DNA of 53,058 nucleotides, from NCBI GenBank assembly GCA_944386555.1, contig CALXBN010000059.1, positions 1 to 53,058 on the forward strand, read 5' to 3'. The notes below the pieces were generated by a model. That model was not told the DNA's origin, did no database searches, and saw only the letters and a list, made by a program, of their open reading frames with translations. The DNA comes from an uncultured Ruthenibacterium sp. GTDB lineage: Bacteria; Bacillota; Clostridia; Oscillospirales; Ruminococcaceae. How positions within the stretch are numbered: the first letter of the stretch is position 1; each line of letters opens with the position of its first letter. Positions 1-7,882 of the stretch are shown here, piece by piece. Both the position numbers and the translations under genes were made by a program.

Positions 1-111
1 GCATTGACGTCCAGCAAGATACGGCGGCGGGTCGCGAGGGTCCTTCCCGCCCGGTGTTTTTTCGCCTTTCGCCACAGCGGATAAAGCACCCCCGCGCCTA
101 AAACGCAAAAA
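1..111. other. Unassigned left edge
   Basis: I see no gene I can name here. On the plus strand one frame stays open from the window edge to a TAA at 98-100 and could be the last 31 codons of a gene convergent with rpsR, but the residues are not recognisable. The following hairpin at 112-140 could end transcription from either side. Confidence 0.3.
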
Positions 112-140
112 AGGCCGTGCATCCAAAGGATGCACGGCCT
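112..140 (-). terminator. Terminator of the rpsF-ssb-rpsR operon
   Basis: A perfect 13-bp stem (arms 112-124 and 128-140) with a 3-nt loop is followed on the minus strand by six T residues. It lies 23 bases past the rpsR stop, so it is the expected Rho-independent terminator of that operon. Confidence 0.85.
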
Positions 141-163
141 CTCTTCCGGACAATCGCCCAAAC

Positions 164-427
164 TCAGTCGCTGACGTAGGGCAGCAGCGCCACCTGACGG
201 GCGCGCTTGATGGCCACAGTCAGCTCACGCTGATGGGCAGCGCAGGTACCGGTGACGCGGCGGGGAATGATTTTCGCCCGCTCGGACAGATACTTGCGCA
301 GACGGGGCACGTCTTTATAATCAATGTGGTCGATGCGGTCCACACAGAAGCTGCAGACCTTTTTGCGGCCACGGCGCTGGGGACGGCCCGCAGGACGGGC
401 GTCCGAACGCTCTTTCTCAAAAGCCAT
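164..427 (-). CDS. rpsR: 30S ribosomal protein S18
   Basis: Ribosomal protein S18 (87 aa) binds S6 on the platform of the small subunit. The core is plain: KKVCSFC, then DYKDV, the basic helix after [12 protein letters not shown], and [10 protein letters not shown] near the C-terminus. The CxxC near residue 25 plus the later Cys and His make this the Cys-containing, probably zinc-binding (C+) form. It is the last gene of rpsF-ssb-rpsR, 24 bases after ssb. An AAGGAGG site sits 8 bases before the ATG. A terminator follows directly. Confidence 0.97.
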   Translation of the reverse strand: MAFEKERSDARPAGRPQRRGRKKVCSFCVDRIDHIDYKDVPRLRKYLSERAKIIPRRVTGTCAAHQRELTVAIKRARQVALLPYVSD

Positions 428-451
428 GAACGGTTACCTCCTTATCAGATT

Positions 452-934
452 TCAGAACGGCAGGTCTTCATTGTCGTCGATCACTGCGAAATCATCGGCC
501 GTGCCCGATGCATAACTGACGGGCTGTTCGGCCGCGGGGCGGGACGCGGGCGCGGCGGCAGGAGCGGGTGCGCTGTAGCCGCCGGCATAACCGCCGGCGT
601 TTCCGCCGGAAGATCCCTTGCTGTCCGCAAAGTGAACATTGTCGGCCACCACTTCATAGGCAGTGCGCTTGTTGCCGTTGCGGTCTTCGTAGTTGCGGGT
701 CTGCAAACTGCCGTTGACGGCGATCAGGCTGCCTTTGTGGAAATAGCGGCACACAAACTCGGCGCTCTGGCGCCAGGCCACAATGTCAATAAAGTCGGTT
801 TTGCGCTCTTCCCCCTGCCGGGCGAAGTTGCGGTCCACCGCAATGCGGAACGTGCAGGTAGCAATGCCGTTGGGCGTATGGCGCAGTTCCGGGTCCGCCA
901 CCAGGCGTCCCATCAGACAAATGACGTTCAGCAT
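452..934 (-). CDS. ssb: Single-stranded DNA-binding protein
   Basis: SSB (160 aa) coats single-stranded DNA in replication, repair and recombination. The N-terminal 105 residues form the OB fold, beginning MLNVICLMGRLVADPELR, with the family's GNK and YxxVV strands further on. A Gly/Ala/Pro linker of about 45 residues follows. The acidic tip ends DNEDLPF, the usual docking peptide for RecQ, PriA and similar partners. The ATG directly abuts the rpsF stop codon, so translation is probably coupled, and the SD site GGAGG lies inside the end of rpsF. The operon order rpsF-ssb-rpsR is the common bacterial one. Confidence 0.97.
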   Translation of the reverse strand: MLNVICLMGRLVADPELRHTPNGIATCTFRIAVDRNFARQGEERKTDFIDIVAWRQSAEFVCRYFHKGSLIAVNGSLQTRNYEDRNGNKRTAYEVVADNVHFADSKGSSGGNAGGYAGGYSAPAPAAAPASRPAAEQPVSYASGTADDFAVIDDNEDLPF

Positions 935-1243
935 TTATTTTGCCTCCGTTTTTGCTGTCTCTTCCTCTTTCGCAACAATGATGGTGCGCAACACGCCGTC
1001 GGTGATTTTGTACACACGATCCAGCTCTGCGGGGAAGGTGGGCTCGCTGGTGAAATTGATCACCGTATACACGCCTTCCGGTTCGTCGTTGATGGGATAG
1101 GCCAGGCGGCGCTTGCCCCACTCATCAACAGAATCAATGGTGCCGTTCGCCTCGATCAGGGACTTGAATTTGCCCACCAGGGTAGCGGTGGCCTCCTCGT
1201 CCAGGGTCGCGCTGGTAACCAGCATGGTCTCGTACTTTGCCAT
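935..1243 (-). CDS. rpsF: 30S ribosomal protein S6
   Basis: Ribosomal protein S6 (102 aa) pairs with S18 on the 16S platform. It begins MAKYETMLVTSATLDEE and contains the family segment WGKRRLAYPINDEPEGVY around residues 42-59. A short charged tail ends TAKTEAK. An AAAAGGAGG site precedes the ATG at good spacing. It is the first gene of the rpsF-ssb-rpsR operon, driven by a near-consensus promoter about 80 bases upstream. S6-S18 autoregulatory RNA leaders exist in many bacteria; I could not confirm one in this short leader. Confidence 0.97.
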   Translation of the reverse strand: MAKYETMLVTSATLDEEATATLVGKFKSLIEANGTIDSVDEWGKRRLAYPINDEPEGVYTVINFTSEPTFPAELDRVYKITDGVLRTIIVAKEEETAKTEAK

Positions 1244-1322
1244 TTCTGTACACCTCCTTTTGGACTGATGGCCGCCTTACGGTGAAGGCGGCAAGGATCT
1301 GCCTGCGCATCGCAAGCAATTT

Positions 1323-1352
1323 ATTATATAACAAAAGCGCAGCCTCTGTCAA
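1323..1352 (-). promoter_or_regulatory. Promoter of rpsF-ssb-rpsR
   Basis: Read on the minus strand: TTGACA (1347-1352), an 18-bp spacer, and TATAAT (1323-1328). Both hexamers match the sigma-A consensus exactly, so a strong constitutive promoter is expected for a ribosomal operon. It lies between the two arms of the galU terminator hairpin. Confidence 0.88.
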
Positions 1353-1384
1353 GCCCTCCAGTGCAAAACAGGCGCTGCGCTTTT
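1333..1384. terminator. Terminator-like hairpin after galU, overlapping the rpsF promoter
   Basis: Arms AAAAGCGCAGC (1333-1343) and GCTGCGCTTTT (1374-1384) are perfectly complementary over 11 bp, with a 30-nt loop. T residues follow in both directions, so it can stop galU transcription (minus). The loop and proximal arm contain the -35 element and much of the spacer of the rpsF promoter. Confidence 0.6.
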
Positions 1385-1412
1385 TCTTTCTCTGTCTGCA
1401 AGGCAACGCGGC

Positions 1413-2285
1413 TTACAGCCCGGCAGCCAGTGCCTTCAGGTAAGCGCGGAACTCTGCCCCGATCTCGGGATGGCGCAGGGCCGTCTCCACCTGGGCCTGC
1501 ATCACGCCCAGCTTGCTGCCCATATCATAGCGCGTACCGGTGAAATCCACCCCTATCATGCCGCCGGAACGGGCCGCTACAGCCATGGCGTCTGTCAGCT
1601 GGATCTCCCCGCCGGCACCGGGCGCGGTGCGCTCCAAAATGTCATAGATCTCCGGCGTCAGCAGGCACCGGCCCAAAATGGAAAACAGGCTGAATTCGCA
1701 GCCCGGGGCAGGCTTCTCAACCATATCGGTAACACTGTACAGATTGTCCTCCAAAGGTGCCACCTGCAGGGAGGAATATTTGGCGATGGCCTCTTCCGTC
1801 ACCTGCTTGATGCCCACACAGGGTTTTCCGAACCGCTGGTAAGCGCGGATCAGCTGGCTGGCCACCGGGTCTTCGCCCATAATGACATCATCGCCGTACA
1901 ATACCACAAAGGGCTCATCCCCGGTAAAGCTGCGGGCCTTCAGGATGGCATGGCCCAGGCCCTTGGTCTCCTTCTGGCGCACATAGTGGATATCCGCCAG
2001 TTCGGCGATGCGCCGGCACTCCGCCAGCAGCGGGGCCTTGGCCGGATTTTGGGCCAGGGCTGCCTCCAGTTCGGGGGCATGGTCAAAATGATCCTCCAGC
2101 ACCCCTTTGCCGCGGCCTGTAATGATCAGGATCTCCTCAATTCCTGCAGCCACAGCCTCCTCCACGATATACTGGATGGCCGGCTTGTCCACGATGGGCA
2201 GCATCTCTTTGGGCATGGCCTTGGTTGCCGGCAGCACACGGGTGCCCAGGCCCGCAGCGGGAATAACGGCTTTGCGGATCTTCAT
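1413..2285 (-). CDS. galU: UTP--glucose-1-phosphate uridylyltransferase
   Basis: GalU (290 aa) makes UDP-glucose from UTP and glucose-1-phosphate, feeding glycolipid and cell-envelope polysaccharide synthesis. The N-terminus KAVIPAAGLGTRVLPATKAMPKE is the nucleotidyltransferase signature. Further on are the family segments YIVEEAVAAGIEEI, LYGDDV and GEIQLTDAM. I chose the ATG at 2285 rather than an upstream GTG at 2294, because GAGGTG sits 7 bases before it. It lies 10 bases after the zinc-finger membrane protein gene, so the two are co-transcribed. Confidence 0.95.
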   Translation of the reverse strand: MKIRKAVIPAAGLGTRVLPATKAMPKEMLPIVDKPAIQYIVEEAVAAGIEEILIITGRGKGVLEDHFDHAPELEAALAQNPAKAPLLAECRRIAELADIHYVRQKETKGLGHAILKARSFTGDEPFVVLYGDDVIMGEDPVASQLIRAYQRFGKPCVGIKQVTEEAIAKYSSLQVAPLEDNLYSVTDMVEKPAPGCEFSLFSILGRCLLTPEIYDILERTAPGAGGEIQLTDAMAVAARSGGMIGVDFTGTRYDMGSKLGVMQAQVETALRHPEIGAEFRAYLKALAAGL

Positions 2286-2295
2286 AGCGGTCACC

Positions 2296-3261
2296 TCACA
2301 AGGTCATAAACAAATTGGTTGCCGACAACAGCCGATCGGGCCCGATGTACAGCGTGACGGCCATGCTGACGGCGAACAGGATGCCTACCATCAGCACCAC
2401 GCCCCACACGGCGGGGCCGCCGCGGCGCTGCAGCTGGGCCTGGAATTCGGCCTCGCCGGCGCTGGCGTCCCGCAGGGACAGGATTTTCCGGGCGGCGCTG
2501 CGGCGGTACAAATAAAAGGCAAACAGGGAAAACGCCACGCTGACAGCCCACTGCAGTACCCAGCACACATTGCCCAGGGTGTTCAGGGCAGCGGGGCTGA
2601 TGATATTGCCGATGGGCATCCCCAGTGCCTGGAACATCGCCAGGAAACTGGGCACGCTGAACAGCAGGCTGGCAGCCAACGCCAAAAAACCCCAGCCCCA
2701 CATGCGCCGGTAGCAGAAGTACATGGGCGCAAACAGCAGCGCGCTCCAGCACACACTGGTTTTCCGGCCGCGGGCATCCATGCGGTCAAACTGATACAGA
2801 TAGTACGAGGCTGACTGGCCGATATAGGCCGCCCAGTCCTTGGTGGCGATACCGTCATACTCGGCGGCAAACTGATAGCTGCCCAACGGGTCGGCCGCCG
2901 CGAAGGGGCCGTGGCCGCCTGCACCCGGCCCGGGCGCAGGCGGGCGATAGCCCGCCCCGGGGCCTGCCCCCTGTGTGCGGCGAACCGGGCGCAGGGCCGC
3001 GCCGCAGCGCTCGCAGAAAATATTGTCCGGCCCGTTGTGGGCCCCGCAGGATGGGCACACCACCGAACGGCTTTTGCCGCCTTCTTCAGTGTCGGCAAAG
3101 CTGAACGCCGCGCCGTGCCGATCCTTGTACACGCAGGCCCCCACCCGCTCAAAGCAGGCGCGGTGATAAGGCGCACCGCATTCAGGGCATACGACGATAT
3201 CATCGTGCTCTCCCAGCGGCTGGTGGCACACGCTGCACTTACAGTTCTTGTAGTCGATCAT
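2296..3261 (-). CDS. Membrane protein with prokaryotic RING-like and zinc-ribbon domains
   Basis: This 321-aa protein opens with a RING-like set of metal ligands (C9xxC12, C25xxC28, H33, C36), resembling the Prok-RING families. A zinc ribbon follows (C69xxC72, C83xxC86), then a Gly/Pro-rich linker. The C-terminal half has several hydrophobic segments, likely four membrane spans. The ATG at 3261 is supported by AAGGAG 6 bases upstream; an ORF extension beyond it looks spurious. A strong promoter lies at 3352-3380 and galU follows. Prok-RING proteins have been predicted to work in ubiquitin-like or signalling contexts. No function can be assigned here. Confidence 0.8.
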   Translation of the reverse strand: MIDYKNCKCSVCHQPLGEHDDIVVCPECGAPYHRACFERVGACVYKDRHGAAFSFADTEEGGKSRSVVCPSCGAHNGPDNIFCERCGAALRPVRRTQGAGPGAGYRPPAPGPGAGGHGPFAAADPLGSYQFAAEYDGIATKDWAAYIGQSASYYLYQFDRMDARGRKTSVCWSALLFAPMYFCYRRMWGWGFLALAASLLFSVPSFLAMFQALGMPIGNIISPAALNTLGNVCWVLQWAVSVAFSLFAFYLYRRSAARKILSLRDASAGEAEFQAQLQRRGGPAVWGVVLMVGILFAVSMAVTLYIGPDRLLSATNLFMTL

Positions 3262-3351
3262 AACTGGCTCCTTCACAAAAACCGCCTGCGCCGGGCAAGC
3301 GGTGAGCGGGCAGAATGCACACCACAGTGTGCACAGACTCATCTAGCAAAT

Positions 3352-3380
3352 ACTATACCGCGAAAATGTGAAAAATTCAA
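3352..3380 (-). promoter_or_regulatory. Promoter of the RING-like protein and galU
   Basis: On the minus strand: TTGAAT (3375-3380), a 17-bp spacer and TATAGT (3352-3357). Predicted transcription starts about 85 bases before the ATG at 3261. Confidence 0.75.
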
Positions 3381-3409
3381 CGTATTTTCCCCCCGCAGCG
3401 CCCACAAAT

Positions 3410-3700
3410 TTACACTTCCAGAAAATTTTTCGCGGGCCAGCGCCCGGGGGCCGCATAATACTGTGCCTCAATCCACCGCTGGGCAGCCTCCAGCCCCTGT
3501 TCGTCCCGAGGAAAGATTTCATGTGTTTTCTCCGTCTCCGCTGTTTTCTCATAGCACCAGGGGTCCGGCCACACACAGGCGGCGAAACCTTCCTCCGTCA
3601 CACGGATATTGTAACGCATCCCCTTGCGGGAGCCGGAATAACTTTTGTTCGCCAGGATGAACGTCATACCCGGCACGGCCACAAACTGCTCATGTTCCAC
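3410..3700 (-). CDS. Conserved-looking hypothetical protein, 96 aa
   Basis: I do not recognise this protein. It is soluble-looking and rich in aromatic residues: GMTFILANKSYSGSRKG, then YNIRVTEEGF and WPDPWCYEKT, with a C-terminal helix EAAQRWIEAQYY. A GTG at 3700 is preferred as start because AAAAGGGGG lies 6 bases upstream; an ATG inside the frame at 3667 has no SD. It runs divergently from prfB. A TATGAT -10 element is visible on the minus strand at 3725-3730. Its 3' end faces the RING-gene promoter. Confidence 0.68.
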   Translation of the reverse strand: MEHEQFVAVPGMTFILANKSYSGSRKGMRYNIRVTEEGFAACVWPDPWCYEKTAETEKTHEIFPRDEQGLEAAQRWIEAQYYAAPGRWPAKNFLEV

Positions 3701-3773
3701 TTTGCCGCCCCCTTTTCCGTTTGTATCATACCATATTTTGGCCGGCAGCGCCAGTGGCAGAGGCTGCAAACCC

Positions 3774-3802
3774 TTTACAAACAGGCACTTTTTGCGTATA
3801 AT
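3774..3802 (+). promoter_or_regulatory. Promoter of prfB
   Basis: TTTACA (3774-3779), a 17-bp spacer and TATAAT (3797-3802). It lies 52 bases upstream of the prfB ATG, in the divergent gap with the 96-aa gene. Confidence 0.82.
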
Positions 3803-3853
3803 ATTGTGGTACATGCAAAGCATCCCAAATCATGAAGTGAGGAACGCGACCCT

Positions 3854-4987
3854 ATGGTAATTTTAGACGAAGTAAAGCGCCGCCTTTCGGAATTGGCCCC
3901 TGAGGTGGCCGACCTGGCCGACGCCCTGGCCATTGAGCGCAGCAAGCTGCGGCTGGAAGAGCTGGAGCAGCGCAGCGCTGACCCCGCTTTCTACAATGAT
4001 CCGGAAAATTCCGCCAAAGTGTTTGCCGAGATGAGCGGCATCCGCAGCAATTTGGAACAGTATGCCAAGCTGACCGAGAAATTATCCGATGCCGAAACCC
4101 TGGTGGAAATGGCTGAAGAGGGCGGCGACGAAGAGTTGGGCGATGAGGTTCAGCAGGCGGTGGACGAATTGGGCAGCATGGTGGAAGAGCTGCGCCTTGT
4201 TACCCTGCTGACCGGCGAATATGACGCCAACAACGCCATCCTCACCTTCCACGCCGGTGCCGGCGGCACCGAAGCGCAGGACTGGGTGAGCATGCTGTAC
4301 CGCATGTACACCCGCTATGCCCAGCGCAAAGGATGGAATGTCAAGCTGCTGGATATGCTGGAAGGTGAAGAGGCCGGCATTAAATCGGCCTCCATCCTGG
4401 TGGAAGGGCACAACGCCTACGGCTTTTTGCGGGGTGAAAACGGCGTGCACCGTCTGGTGCGTATTTCCCCCTTCGATTCTTCCGGGCGGCGGCACACCAG
4501 CTTTGCCAGCCTGGAGGTGATGCCCGAAATGGATGATTCCATCACGGTGGAAATCCGTCCCGAGGACATCCGCATGGAAGTATACCGTTCCTCCGGCGCA
4601 GGCGGGCAGAAGGTAAACAAAACCTCTTCGGCCGTCCGTTTGATCCATGAGCCCACAGGCATTGTGGTAAGCTGCCAGACCGAGCGCAGCCAATATCAAA
4701 ACCGGGACATGTGCATGAAGATGCTGGCCGCCAAACTGTACCAGATCAAAGAGCGTGAGCATCTGGACAAGATCAGCGACATCAAAGGCGTGCAAAAAGA
4801 AATTGCCTGGGGCAGCCAGATCCGCAGCTATGTGTTCATGCCCTATACCCTGGTGAAAGATCACCGCACCGGCTACGAAAACGGCAATGTGAACGCCGTG
4901 ATGGACGGCGATTTGGACGGTTTTGTCAATGCTTACCTGAAAAAAGCCAGCCGCGGCGAACTTTCCAGCGAGCAGCCCGCCGACTGA
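3854..4987 (+). CDS. prfB: Peptide chain release factor 2
   Basis: RF2 (377 aa) terminates translation at UGA and UAA. The stop-codon recognition tripeptide SPF appears in RLVRISPFDSSGRRHTSF. The peptidyl-tRNA hydrolysis motif GGQ appears in SSGAGGQKVNKTSSAV. The reading frame is continuous from the ATG at 3854. The programmed +1 frameshift (an in-frame UGA near codon 25 after an SD-like sequence and CUU) that most bacteria use to autoregulate prfB is absent. It is a single gene with its own promoter and terminator; the SD is modest (GTGAGGA, 11 bases upstream). Confidence 0.96.
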   Translation: MVILDEVKRRLSELAPEVADLADALAIERSKLRLEELEQRSADPAFYNDPENSAKVFAEMSGIRSNLEQYAKLTEKLSDAETLVEMAEEGGDEELGDEVQQAVDELGSMVEELRLVTLLTGEYDANNAILTFHAGAGGTEAQDWVSMLYRMYTRYAQRKGWNVKLLDMLEGEEAGIKSASILVEGHNAYGFLRGENGVHRLVRISPFDSSGRRHTSFASLEVMPEMDDSITVEIRPEDIRMEVYRSSGAGGQKVNKTSSAVRLIHEPTGIVVSCQTERSQYQNRDMCMKMLAAKLYQIKEREHLDKISDIKGVQKEIAWGSQIRSYVFMPYTLVKDHRTGYENGNVNAVMDGDLDGFVNAYLKKASRGELSSEQPAD

Positions 4988-5053
4988 AAACCGTACAGCA
5001 GGCAATCCCCGGCAAGGCCGGAGGCTTTCCTTTTGGGGATTCTGCAGAATGCC

Positions 5054-5083
5054 AAAAGGCCCCCTAAAAAAGGGGGCCTTTTT
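5054..5083 (+). terminator. Terminator of prfB
   Basis: An 11-bp stem (5054-5064 with 5072-5082) with a 7-nt A-rich loop, followed by a T-run on the plus strand. It lies 66 bases past the prfB stop. Confidence 0.85.
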
Positions 5084-5178
5084 GTTTTGGCAATCGGCGC
5101 ATGATACCATCAAGCAAAACACTTTAGGAAAGCAGAAGACAGTGTCAGAGAGCTTTCCACTTCCTCTTTTTGAAAGAA

Positions 5179-5209
5179 CAATTCCCCCTGCACACGGCAG
5201 GGGGAATTG
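5179..5209 (-). terminator. Terminator of the yebC-pseudokinase operon
   Basis: A perfect 13-bp stem (5179-5191 with 5197-5209) and 5-nt loop lie 46 bases beyond the PASTA-protein stop. The T-tract on the minus strand is interrupted (TTCTTTC). Apart from this and the prfB terminator, I see nothing in the interval 4988-5255. Confidence 0.65.
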
Positions 5210-5255
5210 GCTGTCACTGTTATTGATAGATGGCAGTTTGGTGCCGTGTCCGGCT

Positions 5256-6971
5256 TCAGGCGGCGGGGGTACCGCCGGGGATAACCGGTGTGCCGCCGGG
5301 GATGGTGACGCCGCCGCTTCCCGAGCCAACCGATACGGACGGCTGGGAAGATGTGGACGAAGAGGAGGACGCCGGTGCGTCCGCCGCCACATACAGGGTA
5401 ACAGGTTCACCGCTGTCCAGGTCTACCACGGCGCCTTCTTCCACGCTGGCGCCAGTGACATAGCCGTTCTTGGCGGGGTCGGTATTGTCCACCAGCACTG
5501 TCGTGTAGGGAATTTCCAGGGCATCCAGCCGTGCCTTTGCATCGGCCAGCGTGTGGTTCACCACCGCAGGCATCAGGGCCGTGCGGGGGCCGTCGCTGAT
5601 CACCAGCGTAATAACGGTTCCCGGTTCCACCGCCGTGCCGGCGATGGGGCTTTGCCGGATGATGTAGCCTTCTTTCACTGTAGAGCTGTTTTCATGTTCG
5701 GTTTTGAACAGGAAATTGCGCTGGTATTCGCTGTTGGAGGCCACTGTGCTGTACAGCTGGTTGCGGAAATCGGGCACAGTGAGTTCTTCGGCCACCAGCG
5801 CCTGGCTGGAAGAGGATGAGCTGTTCTGCCCCGTGAGGGATGCAGAAGATGGTGCCGACGACCCGCCCGACTGGCTGAGGGAAGAATCATCCGCTGCGTG
5901 GGGAATGGCCCGCAGCACCAGGAAAATCAGCACTGCCATCACCACGACGAACACCGCCGCCGCCGCAATGACAATTTTCAGCTTGTCTGGTGTAAAGCCC
6001 AGAGAAGGCCGGGGGCGTTTGGCCGAAGGCTGCAGGGCCGTCAGCAATTCGTCTGCCGTTTGCGTGCGCTCGGCCGGAGCAACGCGCATGGCGCAGGCAA
6101 TTGCCGTGGAGAAATAAGCAGGCACCTGCTTCATGATGCTGTGGGCGGCAGGCATATTGTCCTGGGCTTTGCGCAGATTGGACGGCAGCGGCGCGCGGCC
6201 GGTGACGGCAAAATAAAACACGGCGCCCAAGCTGTACACATCGGTGTAGCGGCCGTCAAATTCGGCCACGGAGTACTGTTCCGGAGCGGCGTAACCATCG
6301 TACAGCTCCGCTTTCAAATCGCTGTCGGCGGTGCGCAGGCCCAGCGTAGCATAACCGGACAGCCTGGCCCCATGATCGGTGATGCGGATGGTGTCCGGGC
6401 TGATACCCCGATGCAGCAGGCCCACCCGGTGCATGGCGGCCACGCCCCGCACCACGGGCTGCAGCAGATCCAGCGCCTCATCGCAGGTGAGGGGGATCTG
6501 CAGCTCGTCCAGATAGTCCGTCAGGCTGACGCCCTCGTCAGGCTCGCGCACGGCGTAGGCGGTGTCGTTGGCCTCGATGAGATCCAGCACGCGCACCAGG
6601 CCTTCCACGGCGCCCAGCTGCTTGAGGCTCTGGTACAGATCGATGAAGTCCATACGGGTGGTTTTGAACAGAACCTCCCGCCCGGCCCGGGGGATGACCC
6701 GGCCGTCGGCCGCGCGGGCCGAACAGATGGTGAATGGCACGTACTCCTTCACCAGCACCCGGGCGCCGGTGTCGCCGTCCACCCCGTGGTAGATGACGCC
6801 TTCCCCGTCCACCCCGGCGCATTTGCCCAGGGTATAGCGTCCTGCCAGCAGCGTATTCACCGGCAGGGCGCCGGCGGGGTTGGTGTTGGCAAAACTCTGC
6901 CCGCAGTACGGGCAGGATGCGGCGGACGCATCCACCCGGGACAGGCAGTTGCTGCAGACGATCTGTTTCAT
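5256..6971 (-). CDS. PASTA-domain membrane receptor with degenerate Ser/Thr kinase domain
   Basis: This 571-aa protein has an N-terminal zinc ribbon (C6xxC9, C20xxC23), a Hanks-type kinase fold (about 44-315), one membrane span (332-353), a Ser-rich stalk, two PASTA-like domains (about 397-460 and 463-529) and a Pro/Gly tail. PASTA domains normally sense muropeptides or lipid II. The VAIK lysine (K75), the APE-like AAPE and the DVYSLG helix remain. The catalytic loop, however, reads HRGISPDT (187-194) with no HRD aspartate, and the DFG position reads LSGY (204-207). Active kinases have HRDxxxxN and DFG, so this is probably a pseudokinase. It lies 58 bases after yebC and shares its promoter. 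Confidence 0.88.
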   Translation of the reverse strand: MKQIVCSNCLSRVDASAASCPYCGQSFANTNPAGALPVNTLLAGRYTLGKCAGVDGEGVIYHGVDGDTGARVLVKEYVPFTICSARAADGRVIPRAGREVLFKTTRMDFIDLYQSLKQLGAVEGLVRVLDLIEANDTAYAVREPDEGVSLTDYLDELQIPLTCDEALDLLQPVVRGVAAMHRVGLLHRGISPDTIRITDHGARLSGYATLGLRTADSDLKAELYDGYAAPEQYSVAEFDGRYTDVYSLGAVFYFAVTGRAPLPSNLRKAQDNMPAAHSIMKQVPAYFSTAIACAMRVAPAERTQTADELLTALQPSAKRPRPSLGFTPDKLKIVIAAAAVFVVVMAVLIFLVLRAIPHAADDSSLSQSGGSSAPSSASLTGQNSSSSSSQALVAEELTVPDFRNQLYSTVASNSEYQRNFLFKTEHENSSTVKEGYIIRQSPIAGTAVEPGTVITLVISDGPRTALMPAVVNHTLADAKARLDALEIPYTTVLVDNTDPAKNGYVTGASVEEGAVVDLDSGEPVTLYVAADAPASSSSSTSSQPSVSVGSGSGGVTIPGGTPVIPGGTPAA

Positions 6972-7029
6972 TCGGGCGCTCCCCCTTTTTCATTGCGCAT
7001 CGCACAGGATCCGAAGCTGAGGGGCAAGC

Positions 7030-7767
7030 TCAGCGATCCAGATCCTCTTCGTTCTCCAAATTGTGCCAGACAGCCTGGACATCATCATCTTCCTCCAGGT
7101 AATCCAGCAGCAGCCCCATCTTCTTCAGATCCTCCGGGTCTGCCAAAGCCGTGCGGGTGCTGGGCACCATGGCCACATCGGCGCTGATAAACTCATAGCC
7201 CTTCTGTTCCAACGCCTGGCGCACATCGCTGAATGCATCCGGGCTGGTGGTCACTTCGGCTACATCATCGGCCATATCAAAATCTTCGGCGCCGGCGTCG
7301 AACACATCCTCCATAACGGTTTCCTCGTCCTTGCCTTCCACATCCAGCACGATGACGCCCTGCTGGCTGAACAGGAACGATACACAGCCGTTGTTGCCCA
7401 GATTGCCGCCGAATTTATCAAAGTAATGGCGCAGGTTGCCTGCCGTACGGTTGCGGTTGTCCGTCAGCGTTTCCACCATCATGGCAATGCCGGAGGGGCC
7501 ATATCCCTCGTAAGTGATGGCTTCATAATCGTCCTTCTCGCCGCCTTCAGCCTTTTTGATGATGCGCTGAATGTTATCATTGGGCACATTCAGGCTTTTG
7601 GCTTTGGCAATCAGGTCCCGCAATTTGCCGTTGACCGCAGGGTCCGACCCGCCGGCTTTCACGGCCACTGCAATCTCACGGCCTACTTTGGTAAAAATTT
7701 TGGCTTTCTGCGCATCGGTCTTTTCCTTTTTACGCTTGATATTGTTCCATTTGCTATGCCCTGACAT
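7030..7767 (-). CDS. YebC/PmpR family protein
   Basis: This 245-aa protein begins MSGHSKWNNIKRKKEK, the hallmark of the YebC/PmpR family. It carries the conserved NVPNDNIQRIIKKAEG and YEGYGPSGIAM segments. Members were named as transcriptional regulators. Recent work links them to relieving ribosome stalling at proline-rich stretches, which would suit a genome with many Pro-rich proteins. The ATG at 7767 has AGGAGG 7 bases upstream; the frame extends further but without a start signal. A strong promoter is at 7829-7857, and the PASTA protein is downstream in the same operon. Confidence 0.93.
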   Translation of the reverse strand: MSGHSKWNNIKRKKEKTDAQKAKIFTKVGREIAVAVKAGGSDPAVNGKLRDLIAKAKSLNVPNDNIQRIIKKAEGGEKDDYEAITYEGYGPSGIAMMVETLTDNRNRTAGNLRHYFDKFGGNLGNNGCVSFLFSQQGVIVLDVEGKDEETVMEDVFDAGAEDFDMADDVAEVTTSPDAFSDVRQALEQKGYEFISADVAMVPSTRTALADPEDLKKMGLLLDYLEEDDDVQAVWHNLENEEDLDR

Positions 7768-7828
7768 GGGGATCCTCCTCCGTCTTGCGTAAACTGTGTG
7801 CCGCGGAAAGGCACACCTTAACTGATAA

Positions 7829-7857
7829 ATTATACCATGAATATCTGGCAAAATCAA
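7829..7857 (-). promoter_or_regulatory. Promoter of yebC
   Basis: On the minus strand: TTGATT (7852-7857), a 17-bp spacer and TATAAT (7829-7834), about 60 bases before the yebC start. Confidence 0.82.
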
Positions 7858-7882
7858 CCGTTTGCACCGGTCGTCCCGCCGT

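Noticed and set aside
3870..3960. Programmed frameshift site in prfB
   Set aside because: No in-frame TGA or CTTTGA; the frame is open throughout.
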